DNA of 10,678 nt from an uncultured Lachnoanaerobaculum sp. (GCA_916720285.1 CAKAQP010000072.1:1-10678); one strand, 5' to 3'; shown: positions 1-8,167, counted from the stretch's first letter. Numbers and translations: made by a program. The notes: generated by a model not told the origin, from the letters alone.

Positions 1-1443
1 CAACTTCCTTTTGTTACAAGTCTATATTTGTTTAATAATAATGATCAATGTATTAATGAGCATTATTATGCTACAACACTGGCTTTTGAAATGGAAGAAG
101 AAAATAAATACCGAAGTATGCAAAGATGGTTTAAAGCAGATGGTAATAGATATGCTTCGTTAACAGACAAAGAGAATCTGAATATACTTTTTAGAATTTA
201 TGATGATGAAATGGAAGAAAAAGGGATCGGTATAGCTCAAATTAGTTTGAAAGCAATAGATGCTGTATTTGAAAATGTAAGTAATTATAAAGACGGTTCA
301 TGGATGCTTTTATCAGGCAATGATTTTCTGCTTTTTCCGGAGGAAAAAGCAGAAATAATAGATAAACTAAGTAAAACGGAAGCAGTTTGGTCGGGAATGC
401 GAAATGTTGGAGGAGAGAAAGTTATAGGATATGCGGATGTCTGCGGTTTTGATATTAGATTAATTACAACGGTAGATCAAAGCAATATTTTTTCAATACT
501 TCGTCCTACATTGGTTATTTTTTTGATTGGATTGGGAATAGTTCTGGCTCTTACATTTATTGTGGCATATGGAGTCAGCTATAGATTTACGAAGCCTGTT
601 ACGAAAATGATTTCAAGTATACAGGCATTTGGTAAGCAGGAACTTAATGCAAGAATAGAGGATTCATCTATTCAGGAATTTCATGATATAGGAACTGTGT
701 TTAATGAGATGGCAGACAGAATAGAATATCTGATTACAGAAGTATATGAAAAGCAATTAATAGCAACACAATCAAAAATGAAATATCTTCAATCACAGAT
801 TAATCCTCATTTTCAATTTAATATATTGGCAATGCTTAGCCTTAAGGCAAAGATAGCCGGAAATGAGGATCTGTATCAAAGTTTAAATGCCTTTTCAAAG
901 CTGATGCAAGGGAAGATCTTTCGTGAAAAAGAAATAAAGATCAAAGTAAAAGAGGAATTGGATATTGTTAAATTTTATCTTCTTTTACAAAAAGAAAGGT
1001 ATCAGGAAAAGCTGTCTTATGATATTTATGTGGAAGATGACAGAATATATGAAGATATGATTCCAAGATTGTTGATAGAACCACTGGTTGAGAATGCAGT
1101 TTCTCATGGGTTAGAGCCACAAAAAGAAAAGGGCAGGATTGTTGTTAGACTGCATGAAGAATTTACAGAAAAGGAAAATAGAAGCTCAATGCTTCATATT
1201 TGTGTAGAAGATAATGGTGTGGGAATGGGAGAAAAGGAAATCGAAGTAAATATTCAGGATGAGCAATATAAGGTAGAACATACACATACAGGATTTGAGA
1301 ATACAAAAAGAATGCTTAAGATATTGTATGGAGATAACTATGAATTCAAGATATGGAGTGAAAAAGGTAATGGAACCAGGATTGAAATTATAATTCCGGT
1401 AGAAAGAGGCATAAATTATGTGGAAAGTAATAGCGGCAGATGA
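1..1443 (+). CDS. YesM-type sensor histidine kinase, 5'-truncated by window edge
   Basis: Membrane sensor kinase of the LytS/YesM class (His_kinase plus HATPase_c) that phosphorylates the response regulator encoded next. The frame is open to base 1, so the TTG at 28 is an internal codon and the true start lies upstream. Residue numbers here count from that TTG. Residues 1-158 are the end of an extracellular sensor domain, probably Cache-like. A membrane helix spans about 160-183 and a HAMP segment about 185-240. The phosphoacceptor is H261 in INPHFQFN. The ATP-binding N box is around N356 (EPLVENAVSHG), the D box is DNGVGMG at about D395, and a glycine-rich GNGTRIEI segment ends the domain. 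Family members usually read INPHFLYN, so QF after HF is a small deviation. Members are usually near 570-600 aa, so about 100 residues, including the first membrane helix, are missing. The 3' end overlaps the regulator gene by 26 nt, implying translational coupling. The ligand is unknown but is probably the sugar handled by the downstream importer. Confidence 0.9.
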   Translation, partial: QLPFVTSLYLFNNNDQCINEHYYATTLAFEMEEENKYRSMQRWFKADGNRYASLTDKENLNILFRIYDDEMEEKGIGIAQISLKAIDAVFENVSNYKDGSWMLLSGNDFLLFPEEKAEIIDKLSKTEAVWSGMRNVGGEKVIGYADVCGFDIRLITTVDQSNIFSILRPTLVIFLIGLGIVLALTFIVAYGVSYRFTKPVTKMISSIQAFGKQELNARIEDSSIQEFHDIGTVFNEMADRIEYLITEVYEKQLIATQSKMKYLQSQINPHFQFNILAMLSLKAKIAGNEDLYQSLNAFSKLMQGKIFREKEIKIKVKEELDIVKFYLLLQKERYQEKLSYDIYVEDDRIYEDMIPRLLIEPLVENAVSHGLEPQKEKGRIVVRLHEEFTEKENRSSMLHICVEDNGVGMGEKEIEVNIQDEQYKVEHTHTGFENTKRMLKILYGDNYEFKIWSEKGNGTRIEIIIPVERGINYVESNSGR

Positions 1444-2164
1444 TGAAGCATACATTAGAGAAGCATTGAAAAAATTAATAAATTGGGAAAAAATGGATTG
1501 TAATCTGATAAATGTTGTGGATAATGGTCAAGAGTTAATAAATAAAATAGAAGAGCAAGAACCCGATATTGTAATTACCGATATTCAAATGCCGGAAGTA
1601 AATGGTATGGATGTATGTAAATATTTATATGAAACATATCCGGAAACCCAAGTTATTATTCTGACTGCATATGCTGATTTTTCATATGCAAAAACGGCGA
1701 TTAAATACAGTATTTGCGATTATGTTTTGAAGGTTTCTATTATGGATGAACTTCCGGATGCAATAGAAAAAGCTATAGGAAATCTAAATCAGTTGAAAAT
1801 AGAGATAGAAAAAAATGAAAAATACCCATTGGATCAACTCTCGTTAATACAACAGATAGATCAGTATATAGAAATGAATTATAAAAAGAAATTATCACTT
1901 GATGATATTGCGGAGGCCTTACATATTAACAGTAGTTATCTGAGTAGGGTATATAAACTGAAGAAGGGAAAAAACTTATTTGATGCAATTCTCAATTTAC
2001 GAATAGAAGCAGCAAAAGATTATTTGATAAATACAGATAAGAGAACGTATGAGATCTCAGAATTAGTCGGCGTAGAGGATCCCAGCTATTTTTCAAAGAT
2101 GTTTAAGAAAATAACCGGAATGTCACCAAAAGAATACAGAAAGCAGGAAGGAAATGAAGAATAA
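1418..2164 (+). CDS. YesN-type response regulator, REC plus AraC-family DNA-binding domain
   Basis: Cytoplasmic transcription regulator, 248 aa, partner of the preceding kinase. The receiver domain (about 1-120) shows the acidic pair D8/D9, phospho-acceptor D55 in VITDIQMP, T83 and K105. A short linker (about 121-145) leads to an AraC-type double helix-turn-helix (about 148-245). Recognisable parts are LSLDDIAEALHINSSYLSRV and the second helix-turn-helix ending SYFSKMFKKITGMSPKEYR. The ATG at 1418 is preceded by AGAAAGAGG and lies inside the kinase gene. It is short for the YesN group, which often carries a long middle region and reaches about 500 aa. K105 is followed by Val instead of the usual cis-Pro of the KP motif. 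Its probable target is the importer operon starting at 3584, inferred from adjacency. The gene overlaps the next by 11 nt. Confidence 0.93.
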   Translation: MWKVIAADDEAYIREALKKLINWEKMDCNLINVVDNGQELINKIEEQEPDIVITDIQMPEVNGMDVCKYLYETYPETQVIILTAYADFSYAKTAIKYSICDYVLKVSIMDELPDAIEKAIGNLNQLKIEIEKNEKYPLDQLSLIQQIDQYIEMNYKKKLSLDDIAEALHINSSYLSRVYKLKKGKNLFDAILNLRIEAAKDYLINTDKRTYEISELVGVEDPSYFSKMFKKITGMSPKEYRKQEGNEE

Positions 2165-3407
2165 GGCGAAAAAGCTTCTGTTATTGATGTGGATACTGCT
2201 AATCTGTTGCATGCTAAGCAGTTGTGAAAAAGAAAAGAAAAAAGTAACAATCACTGTAATACATTCATGGGGTGGAACAGAAGCTGATCATGTTGCAATG
2301 AGACAAATATATGAACAGTTTCAAAATGAGAATCCGGACATTAACCTTAGATTGATTTCTATGCCGACAAGAAATGAAACATTGCGCAAAGTTGAGGATA
2401 TGATTATGGTGGGAGATACTCCGGATATAATTGCCTTTAGCGGAATGGGTGAAAACAGCATATATAATTTTATGGTCGAAAATAATATGGCGTTGGATAT
2501 TCAACCATATTTAGAAGAAGATTCGGAATTTGACAGAGATGTTTCTAAAACAAATAAAAAATATTGGACAACAAAAGCGGGTAACCTTTATACGGTCGTT
2601 GATGTACTTTCTTTGAGCGGTGGATATTGGTACAATGAAGAAATTTTAGAAAAAGCGGGAGTTAAGCAACTTCCGGAGACTTGGAATGAATTTATTGATA
2701 TGTGTGATCGAATCAATGAATGGTCGAAAAAAGAGAGTGCTGAAGTAAAGCCGTTAAGGCCGTCTGCAGAAGGCTACCTATACTTTATGGACCACATGTT
2801 ATTTAGTGATAAGGATTCCATAAGTGAGATTAGTGATGAGGATTTTGCAGATACCTTAAAAAAGATGGAAAGTATTTATCATTTTTCAACATTTGAAAAT
2901 ACATCATATAGCTATAGAGATGAGACAAGACTTTTTAATGAAGGTAGACTTGCTATTTATGTGAATGGTGTATGGGGAGCACCTATGATTTCAGAAAAAA
3001 TACATGCAAAATATGCATTATTGCCCACTAACGACGGGATATCCATGTCCTGTGAATCGGCAAGTTTGGGGTATGTGCTTGGAAAGAGCGGCAGTAAAGA
3101 GCGAGAGGATGCTTCTGTAAGATTTTTGAAGTATATTCTTAGTGAAAAAGTACAGATACAGATATTGGAACGAACAGAGCAATTTCCGGCGAATCCAAAT
3201 ATTTCTTTGGAAAAGTATAAGAATGAAAAAAATCGAATGTATCAGGCAGCAACATTGGTGCTGGATGCAGAAAGAAAAATTGAGATACCTGATAATGTTT
3301 GGTCGGCATCACAAAAAGAATACTTTACAGATAATATTTTTAAAGTATTGACGAATGAGATGGATAAGCAGGAGTTGGTGGATAATATAGATAAAAGAAT
3401 CAGATGA
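2154..3407 (+). CDS. Family 1 extracellular solute-binding lipoprotein co-encoded with the two-component system
   Basis: ABC-type sugar-binding lipoprotein, 417 aa, anchored outside the membrane. A lysine-rich start and hydrophobic stretch lead to lipobox LSSC with acylated C24. After this come typical family landmarks: TVIHSWGG, GDTPDIIAFSG, a YWYNEEILEKAGV segment, YVNGVWGAP, and a C-terminal FLKYILSEKVQ helix. These landmarks are shared with the second binding protein at 3584 (LWYNSSIFEKAGV, FNGVWNAS, FIKYMTSKEVQ), so the two are paralogues. The ATG follows AGGAAGGAA and overlaps the regulator by 11 nt. A terminator follows at once, so no permease belongs to this transcript. That arrangement suggests a ligand-sensing accessory for the kinase, or a second receptor feeding the downstream permeases. 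Which of these holds cannot be told from sequence. Confidence 0.9.
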   Translation: MKNKAKKLLLLMWILLICCMLSSCEKEKKKVTITVIHSWGGTEADHVAMRQIYEQFQNENPDINLRLISMPTRNETLRKVEDMIMVGDTPDIIAFSGMGENSIYNFMVENNMALDIQPYLEEDSEFDRDVSKTNKKYWTTKAGNLYTVVDVLSLSGGYWYNEEILEKAGVKQLPETWNEFIDMCDRINEWSKKESAEVKPLRPSAEGYLYFMDHMLFSDKDSISEISDEDFADTLKKMESIYHFSTFENTSYSYRDETRLFNEGRLAIYVNGVWGAPMISEKIHAKYALLPTNDGISMSCESASLGYVLGKSGSKEREDASVRFLKYILSEKVQIQILERTEQFPANPNISLEKYKNEKNRMYQAATLVLDAERKIEIPDNVWSASQKEYFTDNIFKVLTNEMDKQELVDNIDKRIR

Positions 3408-3409
3408 TT

Positions 3410-3463
3410 AAAAGAACATGTAAAATATTGCTGTCAAAGTAAATATTTTACATGCTCTTTTTA
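3410..3463 (+). terminator. Intrinsic terminator closing the sensing operon
   Basis: A perfect 13-bp inverted repeat (CATGTAAAATATT at 3417-3429 with AATATTTTACATG at 3442-3454) is separated by a 12-nt loop. The stem extends outward past one A-C mismatch through AAAAGA/TCTTTT, and the 3' arm runs into a T-rich tract (CTCTTTTTATTT). It begins a few bases after the binding-protein stop codon. This separates the sensing operon from the importer operon. Confidence 0.85.
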
Positions 3464-3583
3464 TTTATATGTAAAGATAATACACGATCAAGTAAATTTA
3501 CTTCATTCAAAATACACAAAGAAAATAATAAAATAAAAGCATAAAATACCGAAAAACATTAAATACAAAATAAGGAGGTTAGT
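3464..3583 (+). promoter_or_regulatory. Promoter/leader region of the importer operon with a 14-bp perfect palindrome
   Basis: This very AT-rich 120-bp gap must hold the promoter for the importer operon, because a terminator lies upstream. It contains a perfect palindrome, AAGTAAATTTACTT (3490-3503), a candidate regulator site. Possible core elements are weak: TTTACT at 3497-3502 with GAAAAT 18 bp downstream, or a GATAAT at 3476-3481 with no good -35. A poor core promoter suits one that depends on an activator such as the AraC-type regulator. The gap ends in a strong ribosome site, AAGGAGG at 3572-3578, 5 nt before the ATG. The exact promoter is not resolved. Confidence 0.5.
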
Positions 3584-4894
3584 ATGAAAAGAAAATTAGT
3601 GAGTGTATTATTGGTTGCCGCAATGGGAGTATCTGTTCTTGCCGGATGTGGAGGCAGTAACTCGAAAAAAACAGATGAAGACCAAAAGGCAGCAGCAAGT
3701 GATGAAAATGTACTTGAGTTTTATCACGGATATTATCATGATAAAAGCGAATGGGCTGCAGCGCAGGTAATGCGTGATATTTACGACGAATTTGCAAAGA
3801 CACATTCAGATGGAACAGTGACATTTAAGCCAATTCCTGTAGAAAACAGAGATGATATTGTTAGTGCAAAGGTTGCAGGTGGATCTTTTCCGGATATGGT
3901 TGATGTTGGTGGAGCCGGAGTTCCTCAGTCAGCAATTTCACAGAACCTCGTATATGATTTGAAACCATATATTGATGAAAATAAACTTCAGGATGCTGTG
4001 GGGCTTAATTATACACAGCATGATATGGACGGACATATATATGCAGTACATGATCAGATTGAGAGTCGTGGGCTTTGGTATAATTCCTCAATTTTTGAAA
4101 AGGCAGGGGTATCTGCAGATGCATTGAAAGATTGGAATTCTTTTGGAGAAGCAATGACAAAAATATCTGCTCTGAATGATGGAACCTATGGTTATATCGG
4201 TGGTCAAGGCTCAAGCTATATAGTAAACAGCATAATGGCTTCAACAGAAAATGGAAAGAAGATGTTGGAATCTGAACTTACAGAAGAAATAATTAACTCA
4301 GATGAGTTTGCAAATGCATTTAAGACTGCGGCGAAATTGGATCAGGCAAACGGATCCGATCATACAACAGATGATAATGGAAATTTAATGGCTGAATTCA
4401 ACACAAACGGAAAAGTAGGTGTTTTGTTTAACGGTGTATGGAATGCAAGCGGAATAGATGCATCACTTGTTGATTCTATCGAACCTTCATTGTTCCCGGG
4501 TAATATAGCTATTGCATCAGCAGGTGGCGGACTTGCTGTTTCTAATAAGATGAGCGATGAAAAAACAAAATTGGCTCTTGAATTTATCAAGTATATGACA
4601 AGCAAAGAGGTACAGGAAAAGATATTTACACAAGTACAGGCTAACCCTTGTAATACAACTGTAGACCTTAATGCATTAGCTAAAAAGAGTGGTGATGCGG
4701 CAACAATTAAACTTGCAAAAGCGTGTTCAGAGGTTAATTCAGCAGATACGGTTGTGATTGATATGAATTATACATGGGGATCTGATGTTGATAAGGCAAT
4801 TATAAACGCTTTAATGGAATGTGCAGTATCAGGAACTGATGTGGATGCGAGATTTGAATCTCTTAAGAAAGAATTGCTTGCATTGATAGGTTAA
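3584..4894 (+). CDS. ABC sugar transporter solute-binding lipoprotein
   Basis: Substrate receptor of the carbohydrate importer, 436 aa, lipid-anchored to the outer face of the membrane. The signal peptide (1-21) ends in lipobox LAGC with C22 as the acylated residue, followed by a Gly/Ser/Asn/Lys linker. The mature part is a family 1 (MalE/UgpB-like) fold, with EFYHGYYHD near the start, SFPDMVDVGGAG, RGLWYNSSIFEKAGV, GVLFNGVWNAS and a FIKYMTSKEVQEKIF helix. The ATG follows a near-perfect AAGGAGG. It is first in the operon and is separated from the permeases by a terminator-like hairpin, the usual way of making more receptor than permease. The fucosidase in the same operon suggests a fucose-containing oligosaccharide ligand, which is inference. 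Confidence 0.93.
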   Translation: MKRKLVSVLLVAAMGVSVLAGCGGSNSKKTDEDQKAAASDENVLEFYHGYYHDKSEWAAAQVMRDIYDEFAKTHSDGTVTFKPIPVENRDDIVSAKVAGGSFPDMVDVGGAGVPQSAISQNLVYDLKPYIDENKLQDAVGLNYTQHDMDGHIYAVHDQIESRGLWYNSSIFEKAGVSADALKDWNSFGEAMTKISALNDGTYGYIGGQGSSYIVNSIMASTENGKKMLESELTEEIINSDEFANAFKTAAKLDQANGSDHTTDDNGNLMAEFNTNGKVGVLFNGVWNASGIDASLVDSIEPSLFPGNIAIASAGGGLAVSNKMSDEKTKLALEFIKYMTSKEVQEKIFTQVQANPCNTTVDLNALAKKSGDAATIKLAKACSEVNSADTVVIDMNYTWGSDVDKAIINALMECAVSGTDVDARFESLKKELLALIG

Positions 4895-4916
4895 GTTATC
4901 TGAAAAAAGACTACAT

Positions 4917-4950
4917 AAAAAGGGAGGGGAGCAATCCCTTCCCGTTTTTA
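4917..4950 (+). terminator. Terminator-like hairpin between binding protein and permeases (probable partial terminator)
   Basis: GGGAGGGGA (4922-4930) pairs with TCCCTTCCC (4935-4943), with one G-U pair, across a GCAA tetraloop of the GNRA class. It is flanked by A5 and followed by GTTTTTA. This is a textbook intrinsic terminator shape lying inside an otherwise continuous operon, with no convincing new promoter after it. It therefore probably lets part of transcription through, lowering permease and enzyme expression relative to the binding protein. Confidence 0.8.
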
Positions 4951-4999
4951 ATTAATGAGAAAACATTATTGCGGGGCTTTTATAATAGGAGGTAGAAAA

Positions 5000-5935
5000 T
5001 TGGAGATGGTAAACAAATCTAAAAAGAGAAAAAGTAAATTAGGTATAAGGAGAACAGGATTTATTATTGCGTTTTTGGCACCAACACTTTTTGTTTTTTG
5101 CGTGTTCTATTTATATCCGATTATCACAGTATTTGTAACATCATTTTGTAAGTGGGATTATACCAACATTACAAGTCCTGAATTTTTTGGATGGAATGGT
5201 TTGTGGAATAATTATGATTATATTTTTAACAAGTATCCATTTTTCTGGGAGGCACTTAAAAACTCAACAAAATGGGCGATAGTGGGAGCAATTGTACAAA
5301 TTCCGATTGCTACATTGATTGCTCTGGCACTGTCCAGAAAAGTAAAAGGAATTAAATTTGTACGAATTGTTTATATAATTCCGAATATGATATCAACGGC
5401 TGCTATGGGTGTGATTTTCTTGCAATTATACAATCCGTCCTATGGAATTATCAATCCTATAATTCGTTTGTTTAATAAAGACTTTTCTGACAGCATACTC
5501 TTATTAAAAGGACCTGCATTTGTTGCTATGACATGTGCCTATATATTCTTTACAGGTACTACAACTTTAATGATTCTTGGCAATATTATGGCTGTACCGG
5601 AGGAGATAAGAGAAGCTGCCATGCTGGATGGAGCAAGTGGTTTAAAACAGGACCTGCATATTACAATTCCAATGATTAAAGGAACTCTAAAAACAGTATC
5701 AGTCCTTGCGGCAACATCAGGATTTCTTCTTTATAACGAAGTATATTTTTTAACGAAGGGAGCGGCAGGAACTTATAGTATCAGCTATGTGATACGTGAA
5801 CTTGCTATTACAAGTCCGAGAACTCAGTTTGGAAGAGCCAATGCAGTTGCAATGATACAGATACTGGCAGGAATGGTAATTATTCTGGTAGTTAGTTTTG
5901 TATACAGTTTGTCACCTAAAAAAGAAAAACATTAG
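5000..5935 (+). CDS. ABC sugar transporter permease, MalF/UgpA-type
   Basis: Inner-membrane permease subunit of the importer, 311 aa from the chosen start. I use TTG at 5000 because AGGAGG (4987-4992) lies 7 nt upstream. The in-frame ATG at 4955 would start just after the hairpin's T-tract with no ribosome site. After a basic N-terminus (KSKKRKSKLGIRR) there are six hydrophobic segments, beginning with FIIAFLAPTLFVFCVFYLYP and ending with MIQILAGMVIILVVSFVYSL. The cytoplasmic EAA loop that docks the ATPase is clear: EEIREAAMLDGASG followed by ITIPMIKGTLK. Length fits the family (about 290-320 aa). It is followed 15 nt later by the second permease. No ATPase gene is in the window. Such importers commonly share an MsmX/MsmK-type ATPase encoded elsewhere. 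Confidence 0.92.
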   Translation: MEMVNKSKKRKSKLGIRRTGFIIAFLAPTLFVFCVFYLYPIITVFVTSFCKWDYTNITSPEFFGWNGLWNNYDYIFNKYPFFWEALKNSTKWAIVGAIVQIPIATLIALALSRKVKGIKFVRIVYIIPNMISTAAMGVIFLQLYNPSYGIINPIIRLFNKDFSDSILLLKGPAFVAMTCAYIFFTGTTTLMILGNIMAVPEEIREAAMLDGASGLKQDLHITIPMIKGTLKTVSVLAATSGFLLYNEVYFLTKGAAGTYSISYVIRELAITSPRTQFGRANAVAMIQILAGMVIILVVSFVYSLSPKKEKH

Positions 5936-5950
5936 AGAGGAGTTAGGACA

Positions 5951-6805
5951 TTGAAAAAATCTAAAAAAGAAAAAACAGTTAAAGATATGCCGCTAGGAAC
6001 CAAGATTATTACATGTTTATGCCTTATATGGGCATTAACAGTATCATTAGTTCCACTGATTTGGCTTGTGCTTTCAAGTTTGAAAAAGGATCCTATGGCA
6101 AGACCGGGATTTCAACTTCCTGATTCTATTTGTATAGACGGCTATATTTCGACATTTCGAGACCTTCATGTTCTTAGATATTTTGGCAACAGTTTATTTG
6201 TAGCGGGAATGTCTGTATTGATAAGTGTAGTTATGATATCAATGTCTGCATATGTAGTAGCAAGAATGGAATTCAGAGGCAAAACATTGGTAAATATTTT
6301 GCTGTATTCAACAATGTTTATTCCCGCAACGGCACTAACATATCCTGTATATAATTTGATTAATAATCTTCACTTGTATGATACAAGGGCGGCATTGATT
6401 CTGATTTATTCATGCAGTGGAATAGCGGTAAGTTTTTTTGTCATTAAAAATTATTACAATAATATTCCGAGAGAGTTGGAAGAAGCAGCCAGAATTGACG
6501 GATGCGGGTATTTTAAAACATGGCTGATGGTTATTTTTCCAATTGCAAGACCGGGAATTATGACAGCGGCAGTACTGGCATTTTTGAATAACTGGAACGA
6601 ATACTATTGGGCGTCACTTGTACTGATTACAAGAGAAAAGTTGACTGTTCCGGCATTGCTTTCTACTTTTACGACATCATTTAATACAAACTACAATGGT
6701 TTGTTTTCTGCAATGGTAGTAATTATTCTTCCGCCGGTGGTATTGTATTGTATTTTCAGTAAGTTCTTTTTGGAAGCATTATCAGGTGGAGCAGTAAAAG
6801 GATAG
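5951..6805 (+). CDS. ABC sugar transporter permease, MalG/UgpE-type
   Basis: Second membrane subunit of the importer, 284 aa, forming the channel with the preceding permease. The start is TTG at 5951 with AGAGGAG (5936-5942) 8 nt upstream. The ribosome site overlaps the stop of the first permease, so the two are tightly coupled. Six hydrophobic segments are visible, including IITCLCLIWALTVSLVPLIW near the N-terminus and a C-terminal segment around MVVIILPPVVLYCIF. The EAA loop reads PRELEEAARIDGCG followed by IFPIARPGIM. A periplasmic-side NWNEYYWA segment is typical of MalG-like proteins. The stop codon overlaps the ribosome site of the fucosidase gene. Confidence 0.93.
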   Translation: MKKSKKEKTVKDMPLGTKIITCLCLIWALTVSLVPLIWLVLSSLKKDPMARPGFQLPDSICIDGYISTFRDLHVLRYFGNSLFVAGMSVLISVVMISMSAYVVARMEFRGKTLVNILLYSTMFIPATALTYPVYNLINNLHLYDTRAALILIYSCSGIAVSFFVIKNYYNNIPRELEEAARIDGCGYFKTWLMVIFPIARPGIMTAAVLAFLNNWNEYYWASLVLITREKLTVPALLSTFTTSFNTNYNGLFSAMVVIILPPVVLYCIFSKFFLEALSGGAVKG

Positions 6806-6818
6806 GAGATTAAGATTA

Positions 6819-8126
6819 ATGAATAAAGAGATTAGAGAAAGAACAAAATGGTTTATGGATGTCAGATTCGGAATGTTTATACATTGGGGACTATATTCTA
6901 TTCCTGCATGTGGAGAGTGGGTAATGTCACAGAAGGAAATGACAGTTGAAGAGTATAGGACATATTTTGAACAGTTCGATCCGGTAGATTATGATCCGAA
7001 AAAATGGGTTAAACTTGCAAAAGAAGCCGGAATGAAGTATGCAGTGTTGACAGCCAAGCATCATGACGGTTTTTGTCTGTTTGATTCCAAACTTACAGAC
7101 TATAAGGCAACAAATACGAAAGCAGGCAGAGATCTTGTAAGAGAGTTTGTAGATGCCTGCAGAGAAGAAGGTTTGAGAGTAGGTTTATATTTTTCAATTA
7201 TTGATTGGCATCATCCGGACTTCCCCAAATACAAAGATCGTCAGCATCCAATGAGAAACAATAAGGCTTATGAAAATGAAGAAATAGATTTTGAACGCTA
7301 TTTGGAGTACATGCATGGACAGGTGAAAGAACTCGTGACAGGATATGGAAAACTGGATCTTCTTTGGTTTGATTTCTCTTATGATGACATGACGGGAGAA
7401 AAATGGAAAGCAACAGAATTAATAAAAATGGTACGTTCATATCAGCCGGATGTAATTATTGATAATCGATTAGAGGGTTCAGGAGAAAGCCATGGAAGTA
7501 TTGCAACAGAACATCCGCTAATTTACAGTGGTGATTTTGCAAGTCCGGAACAGATTATACCTCCAAACGGAGTATGCGATGAAAAAGGTGAACCTATACC
7601 ATGGGAACTTTGTGCAACAATGAATAATCATTGGGGGTATTGTAAATTTGATCATCAGTACAAAACTCCACAGATGCTCGTAAGAAAGCTTGTAGAATGC
7701 GTAAGCAAAGGTGGAAATATGATTTTGAATGTGGGACCTGATGCAAAGGGAAATATCCCACAGGAAAGTATAAATATTCTGACAGATTTGGGAAAATGGA
7801 TGAGCAAAAATAAAGAAAGTATATATGGATGTGGTATATCCAAGTTGAAAAAACCGGATTGGGGAAGATATACACAGAATGGAAATACAATATATGCACA
7901 TGTCTATGAAACTCCATTGGGAGCATTGCCTTTGTACGGAATTGCACCGGACAAATTGGACAAAATAACTTATTTGGCAGATGGAAGTGAAGTAAGACGT
8001 GGAGAAGCGTGGAATACCGCTCTTTATCCTGATATTGCATTTGTTTCATTTGGAGAAGATCCTGTATTTACATATCCGTTACCTGATGACAAAGATACCG
8101 TACTTAAAATCGAATTAAAAGAATAA
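6819..8126 (+). CDS. Alpha-L-fucosidase, glycoside hydrolase family 29
   Basis: Hydrolyses terminal alpha-L-fucose from glycans by a retaining mechanism, 435 aa. The N-terminal catalytic barrel starts at once with the family signature FGMFIHWGLYSIP (H22), then KHHDGFCLFDS (H81, H82). These histidines match the fucose-binding ones of the family. Next come YFSIIDWHHPDFP and LDLLWFDF, where D185 is the likely nucleophile. The WELC/WGYC segment (W262-E263) is a possible acid/base region, not certain. After a GGNMILNVGP segment, the last 100 or so residues form a small beta domain. There is no signal peptide, so it acts in the cytoplasm on imported oligosaccharide, which fits its position directly behind the permeases. 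AGGAGA at 6804-6809 sets the ATG at 6819. I cannot separate subfamily A (broad) from B (alpha-1,3/4, Lewis-type) by eye. Confidence 0.92.
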   Translation: MNKEIRERTKWFMDVRFGMFIHWGLYSIPACGEWVMSQKEMTVEEYRTYFEQFDPVDYDPKKWVKLAKEAGMKYAVLTAKHHDGFCLFDSKLTDYKATNTKAGRDLVREFVDACREEGLRVGLYFSIIDWHHPDFPKYKDRQHPMRNNKAYENEEIDFERYLEYMHGQVKELVTGYGKLDLLWFDFSYDDMTGEKWKATELIKMVRSYQPDVIIDNRLEGSGESHGSIATEHPLIYSGDFASPEQIIPPNGVCDEKGEPIPWELCATMNNHWGYCKFDHQYKTPQMLVRKLVECVSKGGNMILNVGPDAKGNIPQESINILTDLGKWMSKNKESIYGCGISKLKKPDWGRYTQNGNTIYAHVYETPLGALPLYGIAPDKLDKITYLADGSEVRRGEAWNTALYPDIAFVSFGEDPVFTYPLPDDKDTVLKIELKE

Positions 8127-8167
8127 TAGGCAGTTATAGTTAGCTAAAATTAAAAAAATTTAATGGA

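Noticed and set aside
28..30. TTG as the start codon of the histidine kinase
   Set aside because: The frame is open to base 1, no ribosome site precedes it, and the first membrane helix and most of the sensor domain would be missing. The gene starts before the window.
3464..3583. CcpA cre site in the importer leader
   Set aside because: The closest match, around ATGTAAAGATAATACAC, lacks the central CG and the correct spacing.
4955..4957. ATG as the start of the first permease
   Set aside because: It lies 4 nt after the terminator's T-tract with no ribosome site. TTG at 5000 has AGGAGG at the right distance and gives a normal permease N-terminus.
4981..4986. TATAAT just before the first permease as a new internal promoter
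   Set aside because: No -35-like hexamer sits 16-18 bp upstream, and transcription would begin at or after the ribosome site, leaving it off the mRNA.
7518..8049. Long reverse-strand open frames of 127 and 151 codons inside the fucosidase gene
   Set aside because: They are antisense to a clearly conserved enzyme, have Phe/His/Ile/Ser-rich composition typical of antisense shadows, and lack ribosome sites.
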